From assembly GCF_016919385.1 (NCBI RefSeq), contig NZ_CP070351.1:1798001-1862000 (forward strand): a stretch of 64,000 bases of DNA, read 5' to 3'. The DNA is from Gordonia sp. PDNC005 (GTDB lineage: Bacteria > Actinomycetota > Actinomycetes > Mycobacteriales > Mycobacteriaceae). The notes beneath the pieces are model-generated. The model ran no database searches, was not told the DNA's origin, and was given only the letters and a program-made list of their open reading frames with translations. Below are positions 51,519 through 60,183 of the stretch, in pieces; the stretch's first letter is position 1, and each line of letters begins with the position of its first letter. The position numbers were made by a program, and so were the translations under genes.

Positions 51519-53279
51519 GTGGTCACTGACGACGCAGCCGGCACGGATGCTCCGGAGCCGACCGACCCGCTCGACACCGCTTCCCAGACGGAGGAGTCGG
51601 CCGCCTCACCCGCATCCGACGCCCGCGGCCGAGTCGGAGCCTGGGCAACCGCGTACGTCCGCCGCTTGTCGTACACCGGAGCCGTCCTGGCGACACTGTT
51701 CCTGTGGATGTCCACGACGCCGTCCCTCTTGCCTCGTGGTCCCCTGTTTCAAGGACTGGTCGCAGCGGGGGCGGCCGCGATCGGTTACGGACTCGGAGCG
51801 TTCTTCGCATGGCTTGCGCGCTACCTCGTCTCGAGGGAGGAGCCGTGGCCTCGCCCGGCTCGGATCTGGTGGGTCGGCCTCGGCGTCGTCTACGGGATCG
51901 GCACGGTCATCGCCCTGTACTGGTTCCATCGCTGGCAGGACGAACTCCGCGACCTGATGGGCGTTGATCACCTCACCTGGACGTCGTACCCGCAGATCGC
52001 GATCATCGCCGTCATCGTGTTCGCGATCCTCGTCGGAGTCGGTCAAGCCTGGGGTGCTCTCGTTCGGTTCATCGCACGAAAACTGACGGCTCACATCCCA
52101 CCGCGCATCTCCGGTGCGGTCGCAGCTCTGGTCGTCGTACTCGTCAGTGTTCTTGTGGTCAACGGGGTGGTCACCAACTACGGCATGAAGGCACTCAACG
52201 AGACATTCGCCGCAGTGAACGACGAGTCGACCCCCGACTCGTCACCACCGTCGTCCGCGCTGAAATCAGGAAGTCCGGAATCGCTCGTCAGCTGGGAGAG
52301 CCTAGGCCGCCAGGGCCGCGCGTTCGTCTCCACCGGTCCGACCAAAGAGGAGATCGGCGAGTTCAATCACAAGCCGGCACTCGAACCGATACGTGTGTAC
52401 GCCGGTCTCGAGTCGGCTCCCACGATCAATGAGGCAGCGACTCTGGCAGCCGACGAGCTCGTCCGGGCCGGAGGACTCACCCGAAAGGTCATCGCCGTCG
52501 CGTCGACCACCGGCACCGGATGGATCAATCGAGCCAACCCCGACTCGATCGAATACATGTACAACGGCGACACCGCGATCGTCGGCATGCAGTACTCGAC
52601 TCTGCCGAGTTGGCTGTCGTTCATCGTCGACCAGGAGCGTGCACGCCAGGCCGGTCGAGCGCTGTTCGAGGCTGTCGATCGGCGTGTCCGCAACATCCCC
52701 GAGGCGGCACGACCGAAGATCGTCGTCTTCGGCGAGAGTCTGGGCTCCTTCGCCGCGGAAGCACCGTTCGGTTCGATCCCGACGATGTCCGCACGCACCG
52801 ACGGCGCGTTGCTGACCGGCCCGACGTTCAGCAACACCCTGTGGCGCGACACGACGAACGGCCGCGACTCGGGCTCCCCGGAGTATCTGCCGATCTTCGA
52901 CAACGGCGACCAGGTCCGGTTCATCAGGGACCCCGCCGACCTCGACCGCCCGGCAGGTCAGCCGTGGACCAAGGGCCGCATCGTCTATCTCCAGCATCCT
53001 TCCGATCCCATCTCCTGGTGGTCTCCGGACCTGCTGTTCGACGAGCCCGACTGGCTGCGGGAACAACGCGGGCCGGACGTGCTCGATTCCACGACGTGGT
53101 TCCCGATCCTGACGTTCCTGCAGGTCGCGGCCGATATGGCGGTCTCGGTCGACGTTCCCGACGGTCACGGCCACAATTACCTTGCGGCGATTCCGAAAGC
53201 GTGGGCGCAGATTCTCGAACCGCCCGGCTGGACGAATGAGGACACGATCCGACTTCTCCCCCGCCTGACCCGCGATTGA
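51519..53279 (+). CDS. Membrane-anchored alpha/beta hydrolase (PF10081 type)
   Basis: A 586-residue protein. Four or five membrane helices (about 45-230) carry LATLFLWMSTTPSLLPRG, typical of the actinobacterial alpha/beta-hydrolase membrane family. The C-terminal domain (about 260-580) has nucleophile S407 in GESLGS, and VDVPDGHGHNY with the late His. The catalytic part should face outside. It probably acts on lipids or the cell envelope. The GTG start at 51519 follows AAGGAGG. Confidence 0.87.
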   Translation: MVTDDAAGTDAPEPTDPLDTASQTEESAASPASDARGRVGAWATAYVRRLSYTGAVLATLFLWMSTTPSLLPRGPLFQGLVAAGAAAIGYGLGAFFAWLARYLVSREEPWPRPARIWWVGLGVVYGIGTVIALYWFHRWQDELRDLMGVDHLTWTSYPQIAIIAVIVFAILVGVGQAWGALVRFIARKLTAHIPPRISGAVAALVVVLVSVLVVNGVVTNYGMKALNETFAAVNDESTPDSSPPSSALKSGSPESLVSWESLGRQGRAFVSTGPTKEEIGEFNHKPALEPIRVYAGLESAPTINEAATLAADELVRAGGLTRKVIAVASTTGTGWINRANPDSIEYMYNGDTAIVGMQYSTLPSWLSFIVDQERARQAGRALFEAVDRRVRNIPEAARPKIVVFGESLGSFAAEAPFGSIPTMSARTDGALLTGPTFSNTLWRDTTNGRDSGSPEYLPIFDNGDQVRFIRDPADLDRPAGQPWTKGRIVYLQHPSDPISWWSPDLLFDEPDWLREQRGPDVLDSTTWFPILTFLQVAADMAVSVDVPDGHGHNYLAAIPKAWAQILEPPGWTNEDTIRLLPRLTRD

Positions 53280-53306
53280 TTCCTACTGGCGAGTAACATT
53301 TCTGAA

Positions 53307-54164
53307 ATGAGCGAGATGAGCATCCCCGAATACCGCGACAGCGACCAGTACAAGGCCTTCGACGTGACCGTCGACGAGCACGTCGCCGAGGTGACCTTGA
53401 TCGGTCCCACCAAGGGCAACGCGATGGGCCCGGACTTCTGGGCCGAGCTCGTTCCCCTGTTCCAGGGCATCGACACCGACCCCGACGTCCGCGCAGTCGT
53501 CTTGACCGGATCGGGCAAGAACTTCTCGTTCGGCCTCGACCTTCCCGCGATGGCAGGCGACTTCGGCCCGGTGCTCGGCGGCGACGGCAAGGCAGCGAAG
53601 GCCCGCACCGACTTCCACAACATGATCGGCCGCATGCAAGCCGGCATCAACGCGGTGGCCGACTGCCGCAAGCCGGTGATCGCAGCCGTCCAGGGTTGGT
53701 GCATCGGGGGCGGCGTCGACCTGATCACCGCCGCCGACATCCGCATCGCCAGCGCCGACGCCAAGTTCAGCGTCCGCGAGGTGCGTGTCGCGATCGTCGC
53801 CGACATGGGATCGCTCGCCCGCCTCCCCCTGATCATCGGCGACGGCCACACCCGCGATCTGGCCCTGACCGGCAAAGACATCGACGCGGCGCGTGCCGAG
53901 AAGATCGGTCTCGTCACCGACGTCTTCGACACCCCCGAAGCGCTGCTCGACGCCGCTCGTGCGAAGGGCGCCGAGATCGCGGCACTGCCGCCGCTCGTCG
54001 TCCAGGGCACGATGAACGTCCTGGACCACTCGCGCCGCTCGCGCGTCGACGAGAGCCTGCGCTACGTCGCGACGTGGAACGCGGCCTTCCTCCCCAGCAA
54101 CGACCTCGGCGAAGCCATCGCCTCGGTCTTCGAGAAGCGTCCCCCGCAGTTCAAGGGCGAGTAA
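53307..54164 (+). CDS. Crotonase-family, dienoyl-CoA-isomerase-like enzyme
   Basis: A 285-residue crotonase. Oxyanion parts are NFSFGLDLPAM (72-82) and QGWCIGGGVDL (129-139). The acid/base pair E158 and D166 (VREVRVAIVADMG) has the same eight-residue spacing as E196/D204 of dienoyl-CoA isomerase (ECH1), so it should move double bonds in polyunsaturated acyl-CoA rather than hydrate them. A long inverted repeat follows its stop. Confidence 0.88.
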   Translation: MSEMSIPEYRDSDQYKAFDVTVDEHVAEVTLIGPTKGNAMGPDFWAELVPLFQGIDTDPDVRAVVLTGSGKNFSFGLDLPAMAGDFGPVLGGDGKAAKARTDFHNMIGRMQAGINAVADCRKPVIAAVQGWCIGGGVDLITAADIRIASADAKFSVREVRVAIVADMGSLARLPLIIGDGHTRDLALTGKDIDAARAEKIGLVTDVFDTPEALLDAARAKGAEIAALPPLVVQGTMNVLDHSRRSRVDESLRYVATWNAAFLPSNDLGEAIASVFEKRPPQFKGE

Positions 54165-54193
54165 GCCGGGCCCTTCCCGCACGGGCTGTCCAT

Positions 54194-54260
54194 TCACGCG
54201 CGAGGCGTTGATTCCCGCCAATTGTCAGACGATTAGCGGGAATCAACGCCTCACGCGTGA
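54194..54260. repeat. 25-base long inverted repeat
   Basis: Arms 54194-54218 and 54236-54260 match at 24 of 25 positions around a 17-base loop; the inner 17 bases (GAGGCGTTGATTCCCGC and complement) are perfect. It starts 30 bases after the crotonase stop. It can act as a terminator, but the length and the unpaired AT-rich loop are also compatible with a REP/MITE-like element. Confidence 0.75.
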
Positions 54261-54317
54261 GCTCGATGAGGCTGCCGTAGCGAGCGGGACGGCGGGCACG
54301 ACCAACTTGAGGAACAT

Positions 54318-55094
54318 GTGGACAGCCGAGAACCGACCCCATACATCTCGCTGCCGGCCGACGGACGCCGGGGCGTCGACCAGCACAGCGTTGCACTCAT
54401 CGTCGAGCCCACGTCGTGGCCTGCGATCCTCGGCGCCCTCGCCGAGCTCGACGCGTCGACAGCCTCCGACGAACGACTCCTCCTCACGCTCGACAACCTC
54501 GCGCAGTGCCTCTACACAAGCGGACATGCGCGGAATCGGCACGACCTCGACGGTGACGTCGAGTACCCGGACGACGACTCGCCCGCGGCACTGTACGCCT
54601 ACGAGACACACATCATCCGAACGGCTCTGCACGCCCTGCACGATCCCGAACGAGCCGAGCCGTGGGAATCGCTCGCAGCCGCCTCGACGGACACCGCGGT
54701 GGTCGACGCCCTCGCGGTGCTGAACCGCGAACCGGAACGACTATTGGAGCGCACACACGTCGTCCAACGGGCAGCGGTGCCCACGTCGGCAGACCTTGTC
54801 GCGAGCATTCCGAACGGATACTTCGAGGGCGACTGGTCGCCGTTCGCGAGCCACACAGTGGCGCGCCGAATGAACGACAAGCATGGCTACGCGTTGATCG
54901 GTGTCGGAGCGTCGACGCTCGCGTTCCGCCGGATGACATCCGCGTCCACCGACCCGTCAGTGTTGATCGCCGACGTGCAGCATCTGTACGGCGCCGCGGA
55001 CTCCCGCGCGTGGGACGAGGTCCGCGACGCCGTGACCGATTCGCCGATCCTCGTTCTCGGGTACGCAGAGGACTTCGTCGAGCTCGCCGACTAG
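54318..55094 (+). CDS. Protein of unknown function
   Basis: A 258-residue acidic soluble protein. Helical first half (SWPAILGALAELDASTASDERLL, in part; LYAYETHIIRTALHALH) and a second half with NGYFEGDWSPFASHTVARRM. No membrane segment or Cys pair. I do not recognise a family. The GTG at 54318 has a GAGGAA site. The stop overlaps the convergent F420-type gene by four bases. Confidence 0.65.
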   Translation: MDSREPTPYISLPADGRRGVDQHSVALIVEPTSWPAILGALAELDASTASDERLLLTLDNLAQCLYTSGHARNRHDLDGDVEYPDDDSPAALYAYETHIIRTALHALHDPERAEPWESLAAASTDTAVVDALAVLNREPERLLERTHVVQRAAVPTSADLVASIPNGYFEGDWSPFASHTVARRMNDKHGYALIGVGASTLAFRRMTSASTDPSVLIADVQHLYGAADSRAWDEVRDAVTDSPILVLGYAEDFVELAD

Positions 55095-55558
55095 CTCGGC
55101 GAGAGGCGGAAGAGCGGGATCGTGCGGTCGGTCCGCTGTTCGTAGAGCGTGAAGTTCGGCCAGACGCCGAGGAGGCACTGCCAGGCCCCATCGCGTGCCT
55201 CGCCCGACAACTCGGTGGCCGCCATCGGCACGTCGGCGCCCTTGACGCGCAGCGTTCCGCCGCCGGCCGCACGCATGTTGAACACCCACGCCGGACTCTT
55301 CGGGCCGCCGAAGTACGACCCTGCGACGATCCAATCGTCGCCGTCGGGCGCGGCGAGCACCGTCGTCGTCCGCGGCTCGCCGCTCTTGCGGCCGACGACG
55401 GTGAACGTCACGCTCGGCAGACTCGCGATCCACAGCAGGTCGATCCGACCCCGGCTGATCCGCTGAATCCACCCGTCGACCTTGACGATCTTCGGGAGAT
55501 ACGGCGGCAGCCAGGGCCAGGACCCGATCCAGATCGCGGCCCGCGTGATGATCGACAT
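55091..55558 (-). CDS. Deazaflavin(F420)-dependent nitroreductase-family protein
   Basis: A 155-residue DDN-like split-barrel protein: VTFTVVGRKSGEPRTTTV is the family signature, then WIVAGSYFGGPKSPAWVFNMRA for cofactor phosphate binding. It should use F420H2 to reduce a quinone or nitro compound. The hydrophobic N-terminus (IWIGSWPWLPPYLP) may touch the membrane as in Ddn. ATG 55558 shares a base with the htpG stop, so it is probably translated from the htpG message. Related to the fused domain at 2137. Confidence 0.87.
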   Translation of the reverse strand: MSIITRAAIWIGSWPWLPPYLPKIVKVDGWIQRISRGRIDLLWIASLPSVTFTVVGRKSGEPRTTTVLAAPDGDDWIVAGSYFGGPKSPAWVFNMRAAGGGTLRVKGADVPMAATELSGEARDGAWQCLLGVWPNFTLYEQRTDRTIPLFRLSPS

Positions 55559-57480
55559 CAGGCGAGCGAGTCTGCGACCTGCTGAGCGATCAACTTCGCG
55601 ACGGCGGAGGGATCGGTGAGCTCACCGCCCTCGGCGAGGACGGCGCTGGCGAACACCAGTGACGCCGCAGGCTCCAGCGCGGTGTGATCGTCGTCTGCCG
55701 ACCCGAACTTCTCCTTCAAACGCGTCACGACTGCGTGGGCCGGGTTCAGTTCCAGAATCCGCTTGCTGTGCGGAACCGGCTGGCCGGACGCCCTGTACAG
55801 CTTCTCCAACTGCGGCGTCATCGAGAACTCGTCACCCACCAGGCACGCGGCCGAATCAGTGAGGCGCGACGTCAGACGAACGTCCGAGACGTCGTCCGAC
55901 AGGGTCTCGCCCAGCCACGTGAGGAGCGGCGCGAACGCCTCGTCACGCTCGGTGTCCGCGCTCTCCTCGGCACCGTCCAGATCGACGACGCCCTTGGCGA
56001 TCGACACGAACTTCTTGCCGTCGAAGTCGGGGACGTTCCCGACCCACACCTCGTCGACCGGATCCGACAGCAGGAGCACCTCGATGCCCTTGGCCGCGAA
56101 CGCCTCCAGGTGCGGGCTTCCGACGATCTGCGCGCGCGACTCGCCGGTCATGTAGTAGATGACGTCCTGATCGTCGGCCATCCGCGTCACGTAGTCGGCC
56201 AGTCGTGTCGGCTCGGTCTCGCTGTGGGTGGACGCGAACATCGACGCCTTGAGGATCGCCTGGGCGTTGTCCGCGTCGTTGATCAGGCCCTCCTTGAACA
56301 CTCGACCGAAGTTCTCCCAGAACGTGCGGTAGTCGTCGGGCCGCTTGTCCGCGATCTCCTGGATCGTCGAGATGACCTTCTTCACGAGGCGACGACGGAT
56401 CGCGCGAATCTGTCGGTCCTGCTGCAGGATCTCGCGGGACACGTTGAGCGAGAGATCCGCCGCATCCACCACACCCTGCACCCAGCGGAGGTACTCGGGC
56501 ATGAGGTCGGTGGCGTCGTCCATGATGAAGACACGCTTCACATACAGGTGGATTCCGCTGCCGCGTTCCCGCATGAACAGGTCGAACGGCGCCTGCGTCG
56601 GAATGAACAGCAGCGCCTGGTACTCGAACGTCCCCTCGGCGTGCAGCGAGATGGTCTCCAGCGGAGCATCCCACGCATGCGAGATGTGACGGTAGAAGTC
56701 GGCGTACTCCTCCTGGGTCACCTCGTCCTTCGACTTGGACCACAGAGCCTTCTGCGAGTTGAGTGTCTCGTCGACAGGCTCGGCGGGCGCGGCCGGCTCG
56801 TCGCCCTCCGCGGCCTCGACAGGCTCCGGCGTCTCACCGAGCATGCGGATCGGCCACGCGATGAAGTCCGAGTACTTCTTCACCAGGCCCCGGAGCACGT
56901 AACGGTCGGTGTAGTCGTGAACGGCGTTTTCATCGTCGACGTCACTGAGCGCGAGCGTGATGGTCGTGCCTTGGGGAGCATCGACCACGTCGTCGATCGT
57001 GTACGTGCCGTCGCCGGTCGACGTCCACTTGGTGCCGACGACCTCGCCGGCCTTGCGAGTGACCAGAGTCACCTCGTCGGCCACCATGAACGTCGAGTAG
57101 AAGCCGACGCCGAACTGACCGATGAGATCCTCGGTCGACGACTTGTCCGACTCGGCCAGCTTGCGCCGCAGTTCGGCGGTCCCCGACTTCGCGACAGTGC
57201 CGATCAGGTCGATCACTTCGTCGCGCGACATGCCGATGCCGTTGTCGGCGATCGTGAGAGTCCGCGCATCTGCGTCCGGGATCAACCGAATATGGAGGTC
57301 GGAGATGTCGGCGTCGAGATCCTTGTCGGTCAACCCGGCGAGCCGCAATTTGTCGAGAGCGTCCGACGCGTTCGACACCAGCTCTCGCAGAAAGCTGTCC
57401 TTGTTCGAATAGATCGAGTGGACCATCAGGTCGAGCAGTTGGCGGGCCTCCGCCTGGAACTCGTGAACCTGTGACGTCAA
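55558..57480 (-). CDS. htpG: Hsp90 chaperone HtpG
   Basis: A 640-residue ATP-dependent chaperone. ATP-site motifs are [18 protein letters not shown] and GQFGVGFYS in the N-terminal domain; the middle domain and C-terminal dimer domain are complete. The best start is TTG 57480 behind AAAGGAG; the frame stays open 259 codons further upstream, but that part opposes the PIG-L gene and is not Hsp90. No CIRCE or HAIR site is visible upstream. Confidence 0.95.
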
Positions 57481-57561
57481 GGCAGTACTCCTTTCGCACC
57501 CTCGGTCGGAGGGCATCGGCTGATCGGCACAGAACAGTTTACTGACCCTTCGACGCGTACT

Positions 57562-58326
57562 GTGGAGCACGTGTCCGGCATACCGAGCGCCTTGTTCGTC
57601 CACGCCCACCCCGACGACGAATCGTTGTGGACAGGCGGGACCATCGCCGCCCACATCGCACGCGGCGGCGACGCCGACCTCATCACCTGTACGTGGGCTC
57701 CCGGGACCGTCCGGCACAGTGAACTCTGCGACGCCGTCAGGGAACTCGGCCTCCCTCGCCCACCGATCTCCCTCGGCTACGCCGACAGCTTCGTCCCCGA
57801 GTCCGCGCCCGACGCACCGTCGATCATCGACGTCCCATTCGACGACGAAGTCGGTGCGCTCGTCGGACACATCCGCAGGATCAGGCCGGACGTCATCGTC
57901 ACGTACGACGCGTTCGGGATCTACGGCCACCGCGACCACATTCACGTCAATCGACTGGTCTGCGCCGCCGCCGATGCCGCGAACCTCGTCCATTACCGAC
58001 CGGAGACGGGCGACCCGTGGCAGGTGAAGTCGCTCTACTTCGCGACGATCCCGGTCAGTGTGGTCGACGAGCTGAGCCCGCACCTTCCCGAGACCACACA
58101 CATGCCACTCATCGGAACGCCGGACGAACAGGTCTCGGTGACCCTCGATCTGCAAACCCACGTCGGAGCCAAGATCCGTGCGATCACCTCTCACCGCACC
58201 GAGATGGCGCGCAGCGCGTCGATGAAGGGCTTCGCCTCGCTGCCCCGTGAACAGCAACGTCGGTTCCTCGCGTGGGAGTCGTACCTGCGTCGCGATCTCG
58301 TCCCCGGCGGCGCCGACCTCGCTTGA
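57562..58326 (+). CDS. PIG-L-family deacetylase
   Basis: A 254-residue zinc deacetylase of the LmbE/PIG-L family. The zinc motif HAHPDDES has H16 and D19 (AHPDD), and the third ligand is in YGHRDHIHVNR. Relatives in actinobacteria include MshB and Mca of mycothiol biosynthesis and detoxification; the short length and different substrate loops do not allow that assignment. GTG 57562 (or 57571) is the start. Converges on recD with a six-base gap. Confidence 0.87.
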   Translation: MEHVSGIPSALFVHAHPDDESLWTGGTIAAHIARGGDADLITCTWAPGTVRHSELCDAVRELGLPRPPISLGYADSFVPESAPDAPSIIDVPFDDEVGALVGHIRRIRPDVIVTYDAFGIYGHRDHIHVNRLVCAAADAANLVHYRPETGDPWQVKSLYFATIPVSVVDELSPHLPETTHMPLIGTPDEQVSVTLDLQTHVGAKIRAITSHRTEMARSASMKGFASLPREQQRRFLAWESYLRRDLVPGGADLA

Positions 58327-58332
58327 CCGGAC

Positions 58333-60183
58333 TCAGGGCGCGGGACGCTCGACAGCGCGGGTGCGGAGACCGCTGGCGCGGGCGACGCGACGGCCCACGG
58401 CTGCACGCAGAGCGTCTGCGGTTCCAACGATCCGGACCCTGCTCTCGGCGCGGGTGATCGCCGTGTACAGCAGTTCACGAGTCAGGAGTTCCGCGCCCGA
58501 GGGCGGCAGCACCACGGTGACCTCGGTGAACTGACTGCCCTGGCTGCGGTGGATTGTCATCGCGTACACCGGCACCACATCGGCCAGCTGGCTCGGATGG
58601 AGGCGTTTGATGGAGTCGCCACGTTCGAACACAGCCACCAGAGCGTCGCCATCGGCGATCACCACGCCGGAATCACCGTTGTAGACGTCCTGCGCACGAT
58701 CGTTCGCAGTCACGAGCAACGGCTCGCCCGCGTACCACGCGCCCCCGTACATCGCTGCGCCACCGAGATCGTCGGCCGTCCAACCGGTGATCCGGCGAGA
58801 CCATCCCGCGACGCCGAATCGGCCTGCCCGGTGAGCGCACAGCACCCGGTGCCCCCGCAGCGCGTCCACCGCGCGGCGAGCATCGCCGGAACCTGCGGCC
58901 TCACGAAGGCTGTGCGCCCACGCGACGACCGATGCTCGGACCCCGTCGAGATCGTCGGGGTCGACCAGGGTCACCGGACTGTCGTCACCGGAGGACCCGA
59001 TGAGTTCCAGAACACGGTCGGCGTCCCCGGCGTTGACCGCTTCGGCAACCTCGCCGATCCGGTCTCCGTACCGGTGTCCACGGCGCAACGTGATCACGCC
59101 ACCGCCGAGACCTGCCCGTTCGACGTCGGTGAAGTCCGCTTCCCCGATCCCCGCCGCGGAGCCGAACGCCGATGTCGGGTTCACCGTCGAACCGTCGGCC
59201 GGGTCTCGCTCCACCAGGTCGGCGAGCACCGCTCCCGCTTCGACAGACACCAGCTGATGCGGGTCGCCGACAAGAATCAATCGGGTGTCGCTGCGCAGGG
59301 ATTCGAGCAGACGGCACATCATCGTCACCGGCAGCATCGACGTCTCGTCGACGACGACAACGTCGAACGGCAACCGGTTCCCCGAGCCCCGAACGAAAGT
59401 CCCATCCGGCCGGGACCCGAGCAGGCGATGAACGGTCACCGCCGCCGGATCGCTGGTGAGCCGACGTCTGGTCCGGCTGTACTCGCCGATCGCCGACTGA
59501 AGCTGCGCTGCGGCTCGCCCAGTCGGCGCACACAGCCCGATGCGGATGTCGGGGCCGAGGACGGTCTCCATGACCGCGAGAATCCGCGCCACCGTGTACG
59601 TCTTTCCCGTGCCGGGCCCGCCGGCGAGGACTGTCGTCCAGCTCGTGGCGGCGAGCGCCGCAGCAGCACGCTGTCGGTCGTACAACCCTGAATCGTCTGA
59701 GGTGAACGCCTCATCCAATGCTCGGGTGAGGACGTCGACGTCCACGTCCGGTCGAGTCGCGGCGCGGTCGTCGAGGATCGTGCGGATGCTCTGCTCCTGG
59801 CGGAAGTACTTACGCAGGTACAGAAGTGGACCGTCGGCCGATTCGGCCAGCGCCAACGGGGTGAGCGGCCCCGCCGATGAGCCCACCACCAGGGGTGACG
59901 CGGCCAACGCAGTGGTCAGCCGCTCGACAGGCGGCCACGGTAGTTCTACGGGTTCGCCGTCGACTGTGTGCTCCACCGACGTCTCCGAGATCCGATCGAG
60001 CTGCACGCACGTCGAGCCGGTGCGGACGGCTCGTACCGCCATAGCGGTCGCCAGGAGCACGTCGTCGTCGGTCGTCCCGCCCGCGAGCGCGGCGACCCGG
60101 CGAGCCACGTGGACGTCCGACGCGTGCAGCACACCCGCCTGGTTGAACGGTGCGAGGGCGCCGGTCTCCGAGGTGACGATCAT
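58333..60183 (-). CDS. recD: Exonuclease V subunit RecD
   Basis: A 616-residue SF1 5'-3' helicase of the RecBCD recombination nuclease. Walker A is VLAGGPGTGKTYTVARIL; motif II is VVDETSMLP; LVGDPHQLVSVEAGAVLADL is motif III; and YAMTIHRSQGSQF with LLYTAITRAESRVRIVG are motifs V-VI. It starts inside the recB stop (four-base overlap). The operon order recC-recB-recD is usual for mycobacteria and relatives. Confidence 0.95.
   Translation of the reverse strand: MIVTSETGALAPFNQAGVLHASDVHVARRVAALAGGTTDDDVLLATAMAVRAVRTGSTCVQLDRISETSVEHTVDGEPVELPWPPVERLTTALAASPLVVGSSAGPLTPLALAESADGPLLYLRKYFRQEQSIRTILDDRAATRPDVDVDVLTRALDEAFTSDDSGLYDRQRAAAALAATSWTTVLAGGPGTGKTYTVARILAVMETVLGPDIRIGLCAPTGRAAAQLQSAIGEYSRTRRRLTSDPAAVTVHRLLGSRPDGTFVRGSGNRLPFDVVVVDETSMLPVTMMCRLLESLRSDTRLILVGDPHQLVSVEAGAVLADLVERDPADGSTVNPTSAFGSAAGIGEADFTDVERAGLGGGVITLRRGHRYGDRIGEVAEAVNAGDADRVLELIGSSGDDSPVTLVDPDDLDGVRASVVAWAHSLREAAGSGDARRAVDALRGHRVLCAHRAGRFGVAGWSRRITGWTADDLGGAAMYGGAWYAGEPLLVTANDRAQDVYNGDSGVVIADGDALVAVFERGDSIKRLHPSQLADVVPVYAMTIHRSQGSQFTEVTVVLPPSGAELLTRELLYTAITRAESRVRIVGTADALRAAVGRRVARASGLRTRAVERPAP

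Noticed and set aside
55684..57474. 596-codon open frame antisense to htpG
   Set aside because: Shadow of a certain Hsp90 gene; Arg/Val/Glu-rich pseudo-translation without motifs.
57481..58257. N-terminal extension of htpG by 259 codons
   Set aside because: Lies opposite the PIG-L deacetylase gene, has no Hsp90 similarity, and a good ribosome site precedes the TTG at 57480.
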